A stretch of DNA of 64,000 nt from Epiperipatus broadwayi (GCA_028023455.1 JAQFVV010006708.1:248001-312000), one strand, 5' to 3'; counted from the first letter of the stretch, positions 9,713-24,230 are shown. Program-made: numbers and translations. Notes: generated from the sequence alone by a model not told the origin.

Positions 9713-10603
9713 ACATTATTTATGGGTGTGCATTGAATGGCAATTCATAGTGATGTGTTTGCATATGTTATGCACATAAAAAGAAGAAATGGTGAAAATG
9801 TTTTAAAAAAGCAGTAAAATAAAAATTTAGTTGTACTTTGTGAAATCCAATTTATAAAGCAGATAAATCAATAATCTTAGAAACAGACAATTACAAAAAA
9901 TTATTGTCTTATGTGTTTGTAAATTATGTATCATATTACTGAATGAAATAATAGGGAAGCATAATAAAATATTTATAACATTTTATTTAGTTCTAGATTA
10001 ATATTATGAGTTTTAATAAAATCTATTCAATTATAAATCTGACATTTATTAGAAGTGAAACTTTTAATGCAGAATAAAAGTTATATGCTCTAATAGAATT
10101 TGTTTAATTTGTAAATCCAATATAATCAATTATCAAAAGCTTTACTGCAAATTGGCAGGAATGCAATTTCATTTCAAAGTTGAAAGTTGAAATTTATGTT
10201 TTTAATTTTTTGTTCTTATTGTAATGAGATCACTATCAAACTTTGTTCTAAATTTAATATATATAGTGAGCATTTAGTGGAATATAACATTATAAATGTT
10301 ATGGATATGTATGTCTAAATTCACTTAAAATTGTTGAGAATCAGTCAAAAGTAATTATGCCAACATTTTATTAAAGTCGGAGTTTGAAATGAGGTAGACA
10401 TGGGGAAAATTAAATAAGTGACAGTATAGAAAGTAAAACAAGTAAATATGAAGGCAAGTATACCATGGTATTCTGGAGAAGATTGCAAAGGAAGGTTTGA
10501 GACTAGTAAATTTATTTAAAAATAAAGTATAAATAAAAATATTTATGTTTGTAGAAAAGCTGGGAAAAAAGAATTAAGTAAAATAAAATAATAATAATAA
10601 TAA
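9713..10603. other. AT-rich non-coding spacer ending in AAT repeat
   Basis: No coding or structural signal until a short (AAT)n run at about 10586-10603, which borders the next element and probably marks its target. Confidence 0.5.
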
Positions 10604-10750
10604 TCACATGGTCACCATCTCATACTAGCACGTAATTGTTGTAAACAAAGGCAAATCGTTTCTCCATACAGTAGTGCCACCCTGTGCTAACCAGAGTAAT
10701 CAATAGATGCCAGAAGGCTTGTGCATAAAATCCCTATCCAGTGCCTACTT

Positions 10751-10809
10751 ATCCAATATCCCCAGACTAGTTTCTGGCTTGTGGCCATCATCAGTGAGGA
10801 GCCTTGGAT
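10751..10809 (-). ncRNA. Type I hammerhead ribozyme, family 2, intact
   Basis: 59-nt motif on the minus strand: ATCCAA, GGC, TCCTCA, CTGATGA, TGGC-CACAA-GCCA, GAAA, C-TA-G, TC, TGGGGA, TA, TTGGAT. Outer stem I (ATCCAA/TTGGAT) is perfect; inner stem I (TCCTCA/TGGGGA) has one U-G wobble; stem II has four pairs; the core is consensus. Stem III is one or two pairs inside the palindrome ACTAGT, and the cleavage triplet is the classical GUC, giving cleavage between minus-strand positions 10765 and 10764. Confidence 0.92.
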
Positions 10810-11209
10810 CTGAGAGCACTGCACCTCGATCTTAGGATCTAATTCAACCCTACAGCAGCCACCATTTAACTCTACTTTACTACAAACTATGAGAATGAAA
10901 TTGAAAACACAAAAAATATTTTCAATCTAAGCTCAATAGCTTATATAGTCATATGGGTCTGAACTCAATTCAGCACCCATACATTTTGGTGTCTTTGGCT
11001 CTTAAACAACCATAGCCACCACTATCCTATTAGGCAGGATTGGTGTTAAACCACTAAACATCACATGATCACCATCTCATACTAGCACATAATTGTTGTA
11101 AACAAAGGCAAAACTCTTTTCTCCATACAGTAGTGCCATCCTCTGCTAACCAGAGTAATCAATAGATGCCAGAAGGCTTGTGCATAAAATCCCTATCTAG
11201 TGCCTACTC

Positions 11210-11254
11210 ATCCAATATCCCCAGGCTAGTTTCTGGCTTGTGGCCATCATCAGT
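11210..11254 (-). ncRNA. Family 2 hammerhead, truncated and mutated
   Basis: Retains CTGATGA, stem II and GAAA, but the cleavage triplet is GCC instead of GUC and the 5' strand of stem I is missing because the arm ends here at the strand switch. Expected to be inactive. Confidence 0.8.
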
Positions 11255-11569
11255 ATAGAGAAAAGAGTTTTGCCTTTGTTTACAACAATTATGTGCTAGT
11301 ATGAGATGGTGATCATGTGATGTTCAGTGGTTTAACACCAATTCTGAACTAATATTATAGTGGTGGCTATGGTTGTTTAAGAGCCAAAGACACCAAAATG
11401 TATCGGTGCTGAATTGAGTTCAGACACATATGACTATATAAGCTATTGAGCTTTGAAAATATTTTTTGTGTTTTCAATTTCATTCTCATAGTTTTGTAGT
11501 AAAGTAGAGTTAAAAGGTGGCTGCTGGAGGGTTGCATTAGATGCTAAGATCTAGGTGCAGTGCTCTTTG

Positions 11570-11628
11570 ATCCAAGGGTCCTCACTGTTGGTGGCCACAA
11601 GCCAGAAACTAGTCTGGGGATATTGGAT
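11570..11628 (+). ncRNA. Family 2 hammerhead, decayed core
   Basis: Stem I strands, stem II, GAAA and GTC are kept, but the first core block reads CTGTTGG instead of CTGATGA. Expected to be inactive. Confidence 0.8.
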
Positions 11629-12025
11629 GAGTAGGCACTAGATAGGGATTTTATGCACAAGCCGTCTGGCATCTATTGATTACTCTGGTTAGCAGAGGAT
11701 GGCACTACTGTATGGAGAAAAGAGTTTTGTCTTTGTTTACAACAATTATGTGCTAGTATGAGATGGTGATCATGTGATGTTTAGTGGTTTAACACCAATC
11801 CTGCCTAATAGGATAGTGGTGGCTATGGTTGTTTAAGAGCCAAAGACACCAAAATGTATGGGTGCCGAATTGAGTTCAGACCCATATGACTATATAAGCT
11901 ATTGAGCTTTGAAAATATTTTTTGTGTTTTCAATTTCATTCTCATCGTTTTGTAGTAAAGTAGAGTTAAAATGTGGCTGCTGGAGGGTTGCATTAGATCC
12001 TAAGATCTAGGTGCAGTGCTCTCAG

Positions 12026-12084
12026 ATCCAGGGCTCCTCACTGATGATGGCCACAAGCTAGAAACTAGTCTGGCGATATTGGAT
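12026..12084 (+). ncRNA. Family 2 hammerhead, core intact
   Basis: CTGATGA, GAAA and GTC are intact, cleavage after 12070. Stem I has a C-C mismatch (TGGCGA) and stem II a G-U wobble, so it could be weaker than the copy at 10751-10809. The locus ends 122 nt past the cleavage site. Confidence 0.85.
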
Positions 12085-12192
12085 GAGTAGGCACTAGATA
12101 GGGATTTTATGCACAAGCCTTCTGGCATCTATTGATTACTCTGGTTAGCACAGGGTGGCACTACTGTATGGAGAAAAGAGTTTTGCCTTTGT

Positions 12193-12475
<283 letters not shown>

Positions 12476-12599
12476 GGATAATTAACAAGATTATAGTAGA
12501 GCATTTAGTTATAGATAAAACATGGAGCAAATCAGCTATGCAAAAACAAGTACACTCAGTAGAACCAAATATAAAATAGTATTAACCCAATCAGACAGT

Positions 12600-14110
12600 G
12601 CAAAAAACAGGCACTTTTATTATAATGGTGTATGCATTTTTGAAAGAAATGCAACTACAAAATGAAGAAAGGCACTGAAAAATTGACAAAGAAACTAAAA
12701 AAAAGCAACAAAAAACAAATATATAATTTAAAGAAATGCAAGAGAGAAATCAAGTCATTCTATGGAAAGAATTGAAAAGAAATGCAATTAAAATATAAAG
12801 AAATGTAACAAAAAATGTATAAAGAATTTAAAGAAATGCATCAAGAAAAAAAGCTTCAAGAGCTGCAACAAAGAGTGAAAGAAAAATTTGAATTGGTATA
12901 AGAGACTATAAATAGCATGAATCTGAAAACTATGGGTCAAATGCAAAAACACGTACAACAGAAAATGGAGTTGATAGAAAGAACATTACCTAGTGTTTTA
13001 GAGAAAATGCTCCAAAAATCTATAAAATCTAGGGAAAATAAATTACAGGGAAGTGTGCAAGATATAATAGAAATTATAGGAAAATTGGACGTGAGAGAAG
13101 TGAACAGAGATGATGATCAAATTCAAATTCATTATTTTAAAAAAATCTCCAAGACGCTCAAAAAAGATGCAAAAAATGTAGAAAGAAGTAATTGGCATCA
13201 TAAATAATATAAAAATGAATTATACTAACCTGAAGAAAGATGTGTAAAATTGGTTTTCAGAAGAGATAAAAGAATCTAAGGCAAATAACAAAAGTGATAC
13301 TATGAAAAAGATGAAATCAATAAAAGCTATTAGAATACAAAATTATGAGGCCTTTAGTTACATTAATCAATTCCTCAAAATTCATCTATTCAAAAGTGAG
13401 ACAGGAGAGATTCCCAAACATCAATAGTTTGGAAAAATATTTCTAATTAAATCTGTCAGCAGAAAGAGCGCAAGTAGTTGTTGCGAATAATCATTTCCAA
13501 GAACCTGCAAAGGAGGGTGAAATTCGCTGATAAAAAAACCAACCTTCTATTCTGAATACAGAAATAAAATTTAAATAGCTCTTGGTCAGAAGAGTGTCAA
13601 GAAAGAATCAGATATCAAATTGTGCAAGAAAGAGATGGTGAACGTTATATCCAATTTTTTATAAACAAATGTCAAAATTGAGAGAATGGTATGGCAGAAA
13701 ATCAAATCATCCAGATTATTTAACATGATTTATTCTTTAGAGTCGAGAAAATGGTTATCAGCACAGACAGAAAAATCATAGAATATGTAGCTGTGTTTGT
13801 AAATGCTATCGATATGAGCCTCCAAAATTAGAAGGGTATTGATATTGAAGAAGACAAAATTACCACACTGAACAGGCAATCAAACAAAATGAGAAATGTG
13901 GCATTTATGGGTTGGATTAGAGTAAATGACGACCAAAGATTCTAACTCTAAAGACAGAGGCAAAAAAGAATAAGGAGCACTGAAATCAAAGACAGAACAC
14001 AAATAGTAACTCAGTCTATAAGTTATCCAAGCACTAGAAAACCAGGCACTGCAGAAAGATTACCAGAGAGTTCACAACTTCCACAAACCAGTGCTAGAAT
14101 AAAAAAGGAG
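12600..14110 (+). pseudogene. Decayed gag of an LTR retrotransposon
   Basis: A Lys/Glu/Gln-rich coiled-coil stretch (an open piece spans 12917-13207) is followed near 13350 by a frame reading INQFLKIHLFKSETGEIP. This matches the NQFLKIRIFSGHQGEAP segment of the gag at 38540. Further downstream (13730-13830) a remnant of the second gag region is visible. Many stops and frameshifts make it the most diverged of the gag-related loci in the window. LTRs and any pol were not found. Confidence 0.6.
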
Positions 14111-16158
<2,048 letters not shown>

Positions 16159-16412
16159 CTTTCTAAAGGACTTTATTGAATATAACAAGAAAAGGTTACA
16201 TTTATAACTATTTTACCACATGCAGATGAATTGAAGTTAGTATACACAAGTTGAAAATTGTAATTAGGGGGGGGGGGGCAACAAAGACAAAGGATATGCA
16301 TGTGGTTTACAAATTTGAGTCTACATTATTTTCTTTAAAATATATATACATCCAATTAGTTTTGTGCACTTGTAAAGCTCTTAGTTCTGTTTTTATTAGT
16401 CTTTTTTTATTT

Positions 16413-17511
16413 CTATAATTTTGAGCGCTGTTGTAATATTGACCAAGTGGCTGTGTACATCTTTTGGGATACAATTTTTTCAGCCCTTAAGCGGAGCTGT
16501 TCCATTTTGTTCCAGAATGTGTTTGGATGTCTTCTTGGATTGTTGTTGTATATGAAGGAGCATCTTGTACACCATAGTGAAAACAATATAAAAGTACTTG
16601 CTCGAATATGTGGGTAGCTACCCTTAACAAATGATTGTAAAAGGGTTTGAATGTCACAATTTCTTTGTTTGTACAATGATGGTATGGATGAACGAATATT
16701 ATCAAATACATAGCAAGTAAAAAGAAAATGTTCTTGTGTCTCAGTTTCTCTATGACACAACCAGCATATGTCTTCTGTATTTATGTAATGCCTTCTATAT
16801 CTACAAAAGTGTAATGTTGGCAATGCTTCAAGATTTAATTTGAGTAGAAAATCATAATATTTGGGTTCTAATGACCAGAATTTAAATTTTCGGGTTAGTT
16901 GTCTATTATTAATGTTTAAAATTGGTCTTTTATCATTTAAGGGAGAGCAAATTATCTGGTATACATCCCAATATTTAAATTTATGTTGAAGTGGTGAAAA
17001 AATAATGTTTGGAATGTTAAGAATTAGTGTAAGCAAGATTTTCCAATATCCATTGGTTGGTGGTGGTTTATCTGTTGGGGTAATCTTGAAGAACACTTTC
17101 ATGTATGGAAATAAATAAGCACATGCAGAAATGAGATTTAATGTCTTTTGAATGTTAAAAATATGTACTGAATGTAGTCCTAAACCATTTTGTATTAGAG
17201 GAGCTTGAATACGTTTTAGTGAAACCGAAACAATCTTTTTTCCCCACAGCAACTTTCTACATAACAATTTTATTTTACTAGTAAAAGATTTAATGTGTAG
17301 TATTATTGGAGAATAGTATGTGATTCGAGTCATAATTAATAGATTAAACAAGGATACTTTTGAATACAGCGAAAGGTAAGATTTTGAAAGTGAATCAATT
17401 ATATTTTCTATTTTATTTTTACACATTTCTAGATTGCTTAAATAGAAGGGGAATCCCACAAAAGAGCTGGGTTTTCCTTTAAAATGTTGTGTGTGAAATT
17501 GTCCTGTATAT
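16413..17511 (-). pseudogene. LINE A C-terminal segment: RT thumb/connection and zf-RVT finger
   Basis: The frame is open from the LTR-element junction at 17511 down to the stop at 16413. It begins in the region just after the RT palm and carries about 350 residues. Near two thirds comes CRYRRHYINTEDICWLCHRE followed by TETQEHFLFTC, the zinc-finger signature that ends many LINE polymerases. The apparent start at 17459 is only a GTG codon: the real protein came from the RT now displaced to 22231. No internal stop in this piece, so the LINE was probably intact here when the LTR element landed. Confidence 0.85.
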
Positions 17512-19568
17512 TATAATGATCGAAATGAAAGTGAAGATCGAATCTAATCGCAAACTACGATATCTGCTCTACAAGGCGCCATCTAGGTATTTAAACTTAG
17601 AAAAATTTATAGAGTAGGCAGATACGCGCTGTTAAGATTCCACTTTATTTAAATATTCCGATCGTTAGCCCAAGTCACTAGCTCAGCGTAGACGCAGAGA
17701 TAAAAATCTATATCTTAATTTTATATCTTAAATATAAAAGAATAAAAGCCACTGCCAGAAATTAACACACAAAAATATTTATTTACGCACATATAAAATA
17801 ACATTTAAATTTTGAGGAATAAGTTTAACATTTTAGATTTTTATATTAACTTTTAATTTTACATTTAACTAAGTTTCAATGAGTTTAATATTTTATTTAG
17901 ATAGTCAAGTATGAATAGACTATATAGATCTGCATTTGAAAAGAAAATATTCTTCCCTGATTTAACCTTGGGCAACAAATTTCGCAACCAAACTGGCGCC
18001 AATCCATCTGATACATTCATGTATTCAATGTAGCATGATACGACAACACAAAATACTATACTGTCAGGAAAGTACATCTGAACAATAAGTAGAAATAGAG
18101 AAGACATTGACTCTCCACCAACAGGGATGTTACATCTGTTGGCAAGTAGAACAATAAACACAAAACTCCATAGGAATGGACTGCGGTCTTCTGCCGACTT
18201 ACAAACCCATCCATAGGCAAACAGAAGGTGTGTGGCATATATATGCAATCCTGCCCGTAGCGGACCTCATACTACATCTACTAATTATACAAATATATCC
18301 AATCCATTGAGCCAATTCAACCACGAAACGAATAACCCAAGATTACCCTCCCTTAATATAACTTTACAAAACTATATAGCCATTCACACCCGACTTAAAT
18401 TTAACATTTAGATACGTTCGCACAAATGCATTTTATAAAATTTGTTTTAAAATGTTGAGTACAGATCAGCTGCACAGATTCCACGGTCAAAAACATTCCA
18501 AATTAAACACAACCGATCAAAATACAAAGTCATCGATAAACGTCACTTGCATAGGGAATATACAAATCCCATTAGCATTCATCGTAAGATGCTTGCAGTG
18601 ATATCGTTGACATATATTCTAATCGAATGTGAAAACCACAACATTATCAACCGCTAACGAATCTATGCAACGTCTATACCCAACCTAAATTTCATCACTT
18701 AAAATTTAAACAACAAATAATTTATACAATAAGAGAGAAAAAAAATGGAAATGATTTTTATCAATCGGAAAACGTAAAATTAAACATTATTAATTGATTT
18801 TAAACTTGAAAGTCAGATAGAAGTTCATAAGCTTGAATGAAAGTTCTTAGTTATTTTTAAATTTAGAGTTCATGTCAATATAGCTTACAGTAGAAAAGTC
18901 CAGGTTCCTGTTTTTAATTCCTGCGACATCTCCATTGGAAGGGAATGTTCTGGAGGTAGCATTAGCTGGTTCCATTCTTGTATCACAGTCTTTTCATTTT
19001 ATATTTTTTTTTAAAACAAACAAAAAAAATGAGAGAGAACAGCAAGTGCATCCTATCATTCTCATCAAATCAAGTCCGAAAAAAACTGTCTGGAACTCAA
19101 TATTTCTCTTTTTATAGTAAATCTCCAGATTGAATGAACAAAGACGTCACTAATCCAAATTTTCGTTCGGGTCCGGGCTGAGGCTTGGTGCTTCCATTGG
19201 TCAAGCTAATTTCTCTTTTTTTCTTATCTATTTTTCATCAGATCATTTTAATTATACAAGAGCCCATGGCTAGCTTGCTTTTCAAACAATTTATAAACAA
19301 TCATTTCCATTTACAGATTACATTGATTAATACCTGTTTTTATTTTTAAATCTTGTACTTTTTTTTTTTATATAAAAAAAGTACGTTCAAATACTTATTT
19401 ATTTGTTTTTTTTTTTTTAAAAAAAATATTTTTAAAGTTTGGCATCTGTGCGAATGTATATACATTTAACAAACATTTTAATTTTAGCGTTTAGTTTTTT
19501 ACTTTTATTTGCGAACTTTTAAGTTTTTATTTTAAATAAATGTAATGACATATTTATATATCGTTACA
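17512..19568 (-). mobile_element. 3' LTR of the element in LINE A
   Basis: Matches 20181-22230 along its length with indels and substitutions. Short reading frames inside (17865-18248, 18935-19117) have no counterpart in the other LTR and are not genes. Confidence 0.85.
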
Positions 19569-20180
19569 TATCAGTAAACTTCCTCAAAAAACAAAAAACA
19601 TTAAAAAAAAAAAAAAAGAATTTACTTAGTGTTAGTAATTATGTTACACAAATTGATTATATATGAAAATTTCAAAAAGACAAAACTTCTTTTTTTTTTT
19701 TACAAGACAAAACCGTAATTACACACAAATATAATGATTAAAAAAATGTTGACTGTTGATTCCTTATTTCCAGCTAAATTTCTGCCCCCTCCCTTCCAAG
19801 TTTCTTTTCTTCTACCTTTAACTATTATTTAGGCAAGTTGAATGATTAGATTTTAATTTAACAAGACTTTTCTTTAAAAAAAAAAAATATGATTTATATT
19901 TACTAATTACGTTTTATTTATTACTTTTTATTCCTCGTATTTCTCTTTACATATGCGCAATTTTTCTTACTGGCAGTACCTTTAAGACAAAATTTCAAAC
20001 TGTAACTCCACGTCAATACAACAAATATATTTATACAATTTCAGAAAAAAATTTACAGGCATGATTCACTTTTAAAATTCTCAGGGCATTCGTGATTTAT
20101 TAAGAATAGAAAATTTCATCATCATCAATTCCCCTTCTCAGGGTCAATCTCTGAGGTAAGGCCACACTTGGGATGCCAAT
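19569..20180 (-). mobile_element. Internal region (612 bp) of the LTR element, non-coding
   Basis: AT-rich with several A/T runs and no ORF. On the minus strand it starts with AT then the PBS-like TGGCATCCCAAG (20178 down to 20167) and ends with a weak purine tract near 19570-19590. Confidence 0.7.
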
Positions 20181-22230
20181 TATAACGATCGAAATGGAAG
20201 TGAAGATCGAATCTAACCGCAAAAACAATATCTGCAACTACCAGGGTGCCATCTAGGCATTTGAGCCTAGAAAAATTTATAGAGTAGGCAGATACGCGCT
20301 GTTAAGATTCCACTTTATTTAAATATTCTGATCGTTAACCCAAGTCACTAGCTCAGCAGAGACGCAGAGATAAAAATCTATAAATTTTATATCTTAAATA
20401 TAAAAGAATAAAAGCCACTGCCAGAAATTAACACATAAAAATATTTATTTACGCACATATAAAATAACATTTAAATTTTGAGGAATAAGTTTAACCTTTT
20501 TCGATTTTTATATTACTCTTTAATTGTACATTTACATAAATTTCAATGAGTTTAATATTTTATTTAGATAGTCAAGTATGAATAGACTACATAGATTTGC
20601 ATTTGAAAAGAAAATATTCTTCTCTGATTTAACCTTAGGCTAAAATTCGCAGTCAAACTGGCATCAATCCATCTGATACATTTATGTATTCAATGTAGCA
20701 TGAAAATACAACAGCACAAATATACTACACTGTCAGGAATGGACATCTGAACAGTATAGTTAGAGAAAACATTGACTCTTGTCCAATACAGGGATATGAC
20801 GTCTGTATAGCAAGAAGAACAATAAAATAAAAACTCCATAGGAAAGGGACCGCAATCCTTTTTGCCGACTTACAATCCCATCCATAGGCAAAGGGTTGGT
20901 GCGGTGTATTCAGCGATTCTGCACGTAGTGAAACTTATACTACATCTACTAATTTCACAAATATATCCAATCCATTGACTCAATTCAACAACAACACAAA
21001 TAACCTAAGATTACCCTCCCCTAATATAACTTTACAAATCTATATAGCCATTCACGCCCGACTTAAACTTAACATTTAGATACATTCGCACAAATGCATT
21101 TTATAAAATTTGTTTTAAAATGTTGAGTACAGATCAGCTGCACAGATTCCACGGTCAAAAACATTCCAAATTAAACACAACCGATCAAAATACAAAATCA
21201 TCGATAAACGTCACTTGCATAGGGAATATACAAATCCCATTAGCATTCATCGTAAGATGCTTGCAGTGATATCGTTGACATATATTCTAATCGAATGTGA
21301 AAACCACAACATTATCAACCGCTAACGAATCTATGCAACGTCTATACCCAACCTTAAATTTCATCAATTAAAATTTAAACAATAAACAATTTATACAATA
21401 AGAAAGAAAAAAAATGGAAATGATTTTTATCAATCGGAAAACATATAAAATTAAACATTATTAATTTGATTTAAAAACTTACAAAAGTCAGATAAGAGTC
21501 CGTTTTAACATTTAAGTTGGCTTGTTTATTAATTTGTAAAACTTGACGAAAGTTCGTAATTGATTTTAATAATTGTTCATTTCATATAGCTTATGGTAGA
21601 AGAGTCCAGGTTTCTTCTTTTAATTCCAGTGACGCCTCCATTGGAAGATAATGTCCTGGAGATGGCAATAGCTGGTTCAAGGTATCACAGTCTTTTCATT
21701 TTTCATTTAAATAGAGTGTGGTATGTGCATCCTACCACAATTCTCAAACACACAATGCTGGAACTCAATATTTTTTCTTTTTATAGTCCTCCTATGGATA
21801 ACATGAACAAAAACATCACTGTTCTGTTTTTTCCTTCGGGTCCGGGCTGAGGCTTGGTGCTTCCATTGGTCAAGCTAATTTCTTTTTATTTTCTTATCTA
21901 TCTTTCATCAGATCATTTTAATTATACAAGAGCCCGAAGCTAGCTTGCTTTTCAAACAATTTATAAACAATCATTTCCATTTACAGATTACATTAATTAA
22001 TACCTGTTTTTATTTTTAAATCTTGTACTTTTTTATAAAAAAAAGTACGTTCAAATACTTATTTGTTTGTTTTTTTTTTTTAAAAAAATATTTTTAAAGT
22101 TTGGCATCTGTGCGAATGTATATACATTTAACAAACATTTTAATTTTAGTGTTTAGTTTTTTACTTTTATTTGCGAACTTTTAAGTTTTTATTTTAAATA
22201 AATGTAACGACATATTTATATATCGTTACA
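20181..22230 (-). mobile_element. 5' LTR of the element in LINE A
   Basis: Second LTR copy; ends ATCGTTACA at 22230, next to the ATAT target duplication and the continuation of LINE A. Confidence 0.85.
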
Positions 22231-23204
22231 ATATATTGACCACGCAGAAGATTTATCCATGTTAAACTTTAGATTGTATTTATTAGTGTATGAATTAAGA
22301 ATTTTCAATAGAGTTGGGATCTGTTTTTTAGAAGTTAAAAAAATTGAGACATCATCCATGTAGGCAATACAGGAGATGTTTTCTTTTAGACCAGGTATGT
22401 ATATGCCTGATAATTCTTTTTCTATCATATTCAGTAAAAGATATTGATATAAAAAGTAAAAAAAAGAGCACTTAGTGGTGAACCCTGTGGAATTGAACAG
22501 TAAGGTACAAAAGAGGGGGAATTCTTACCATTAAGTGTAATATGTATTTCTCGACTTAATAGAAGATTGGTGATTAAATATAATAAGGATCTTGGTATTG
22601 TTGTGTCTGCTAATGCTTCAACAAGGAGTTCAATTGGAATCATATCAAATGCTGATTTTATATCCAGTTGGATTACAACTAGACTATATTTTTTATTATT
22701 TCTGACAGAATCAATAACTGTTTTGAATAGAAAGGCTGCTTGCATTGTAGACGAGCCTTTCTTAGCAAACTGCATTTTAGATAGTATAGGTATAATATAG
22801 GGTTTTATTTTGTCTTTAATGATTGACTCCAGCAGTTTGATACCTAGAGGGCTCATTAATATGGACCTTAGATTATTTAGTGTGGTTATTTTTTCATGTG
22901 TTTTGATAAATGGTACTAGTAAAATCGGGTATAATCCATGTATATGATAGATCTTTTATGTTAGAAAGTTTGCTAGATTACACAGATACTGAGCAGCAAA
23001 ATTTTCTAAATGCTTGAATACAAAGCAAGGTATACCATGCATTCCTGGGTGACTGGAGTTTGGGGTTGATGCTAATTTTTGAATAAAGTCTTTGGGAGTA
23101 AATATTATATCTTCTTCTGGCTCACCAAGAAAAAATGGCGCAGGGCTGAATTTTTTCTTCTCTTGAAGTTTGGATTTGAAATGTGTGTAGAGAGGTAGCA
23201 ACAT
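22231..23204 (-). pseudogene. LINE A reverse transcriptase domain, frameshifted
   Basis: In minus-strand order: a segment with SSHPGMHGIPCFVFKHL (RT block around the conserved PG.DGIP), a break between 22956 and 22856, then QLDIKSAFDMIP (first catalytic Asp block), CSIPQGSPLSALFF, a frameshift near 22430, and ISCIAYMDDVSIF with the YMDD catalytic motif. It runs into KSSAWSIY, where the LTR element interrupts it. RT functions in copying LINE RNA at the nicked target. At least two frameshifts make this copy dead, although the catalytic motifs survive. Confidence 0.88.
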
Positions 23205-23270
23205 GTAACCAGAAATTATATCTCCTTGTATTTTAATTGCTGTTGGTATGCGAGTTGATGGCTTTTGTCC

Positions 23271-23580
23271 CTATGCCCAGCGAATATAGTGTCTGGACCA
23301 TGTGTGTGTCTGTATCAAAAAGAGTTTTCTTTTTTTAATTGCCAGGTATTCTTTAAGTTCTTCAGAGACTGATTTATAAAGTTTCTTCAGGTCAATCACA
23401 TTTGAACAGCCTTGTTTATTTGTAGTACTGTTTGTGATTCTTTTGGGTGTTTCATCTACAAGAGCTAGAAGCCTTGAAGGGGCTGGGGTAGCCCTTGTTA
23501 TGACATCAATTGTATATGAAATAATGTTAACAAAGGCAATCCATGTTTGCACTGGATCCAGTTCAATGTCTCGAAGTTTG
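23271..23580 (-). pseudogene. LINE A linker between endonuclease and RT
   Basis: Reads KLRDIELDPVQTWIAFVNII and continues in frame to about 23271, typical of the region between the two domains. It is separated from the endonuclease by a (TA)n run at 23583-23617 which adds an Ile-Tyr repeat. Confidence 0.65.
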
Positions 23581-23581
23581 A

Positions 23582-23619
<38 letters not shown>

Positions 23620-23641
23620 CTGAGAATAAATATTCTGTGGT

Positions 23642-24157
23642 TCAACATGGAAGAAGCACTCTAATTTTATTTCCAATAGATGTTATTGATCTGTATATAA
23701 AATCATTCTTTAGTGAAACAATAATTGCAGAATGATCTGATAATGATGAGTTTTTTATTGTTAGGCTAATCATGTGATGTAACACTGGTGAGTAGAAGAT
23801 CAGGTCAATTAATGATGAAAACCTGCCATTATTAAATGTTACTGAATTCTGTGTGAGATAGCCTTCCCCACTCATGAGTGGTATGGCTAGTAAGTGCAAC
23901 CATTTTGTGACAAACTCATTGTATGACATGTTGAAATCACCAAGTAAAATTAATGGATGTGATGAGGATGCTATTTTGGAATTTATAATTTGAATGACTT
24001 TATTAATTACTGTGTGATTTGGAGGTAAATAAACAAATGCTACATTCAATGTAACTGTTTTATCATATAATGTTATAATTAATATGTGTGCATCTATGTA
24101 TATTATTTTGAATGAATAGAAGGGGCAGGTTTTCATCACTACTACTCCTGTTCCTGC
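23642..24157 (-). pseudogene. LINE A apurinic-like endonuclease, N-terminally truncated
   Basis: About 165 residues. Diagnostic blocks: NVAFVYLPPN, ILLGDFN, SLIDLIFYSP and LSDHSAII, the last carrying the catalytic Asp-His pair of exonuclease-endonuclease-phosphatase domains. The frame is open to 24157, where the element is cut off at TTA repeats, so the first catalytic segments are missing. Confidence 0.88.
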
Positions 24158-24213
<56 letters not shown>

Positions 24214-24230
24214 GTTGTTATTATTATTTT
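24158..24230. repeat. (TTA)n microsatellite at the 5' truncation of LINE A
   Basis: Perfect TTA repeat to about 24213, then TTG/TTA mixture. Same repeat unit as at the other end of LINE A. Confidence 0.9.

Larger units (their letters stand above)
10604..12192. mobile_element. Family 2 hammerhead retrozyme-like locus A (divergent tandem, ~456-bp unit)
   Basis: Two minus-oriented units (10604-11059 complete, 11060-11254 truncated) are followed by two plus-oriented units (from 11255, and from about 11711 to 12192). The period is about 456 bp. The minus arm stops inside its ribozyme at 11254 and the plus arm begins at TATAGAGAAAAGAG. The left end lies after the unit sequence ATGTGA and the right end after TTTGTTTATA, roughly 40 nt apart in the unit. 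Both ends abut AAT repeats. Units share GTTTTGCC, a TGTTTACAA motif, TTCAGACCCATATGAC and a hammerhead. Copies differ by substitutions, so this locus is older than the family 1 array. No ORF. Confidence 0.88.
17512..22230 (-). mobile_element. LTR element with minimal internal region, inserted in LINE A
   Basis: Two direct repeats of about 2.05 kb (17512-19568 and 20181-22230) flank 612 bp. LTR ends are inverted (TATAACGAT...ATCGTTACA, one end decayed from TGTAACGAT). Target duplication ATAT at 17508-17511 and 22231-22234 shows insertion by a retroviral-type integrase. The minus-strand orientation is chosen from a primer-binding-site-like TGGCATCCCAAG two bases inside the right LTR. There is no gag or pol: the internal part has no ORF, so the element is non-autonomous (TRIM/LARD-like, with unusually long LTRs). 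The LTRs differ at many positions, so it is not young. Confidence 0.85.
16159..24157 (-). mobile_element. LINE A: 5'-truncated non-LTR retrotransposon, interrupted
   Basis: On the minus strand the order is AP-like endonuclease, linker, reverse transcriptase, zinc finger and 3' UTR. It is truncated inside the endonuclease at a second TTA array (24158-24213) and split by an LTR element at 17512-22230. Frameshifts, a (TA)n expansion in the linker (23583-23617) and the insertion make it dead. The C-terminal CX2C...HX4C finger favours the L1/Tx1 superfamily, tentatively. A run of 12 G at about 16267-16278 lies in the 3' UTR. Confidence 0.85.
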
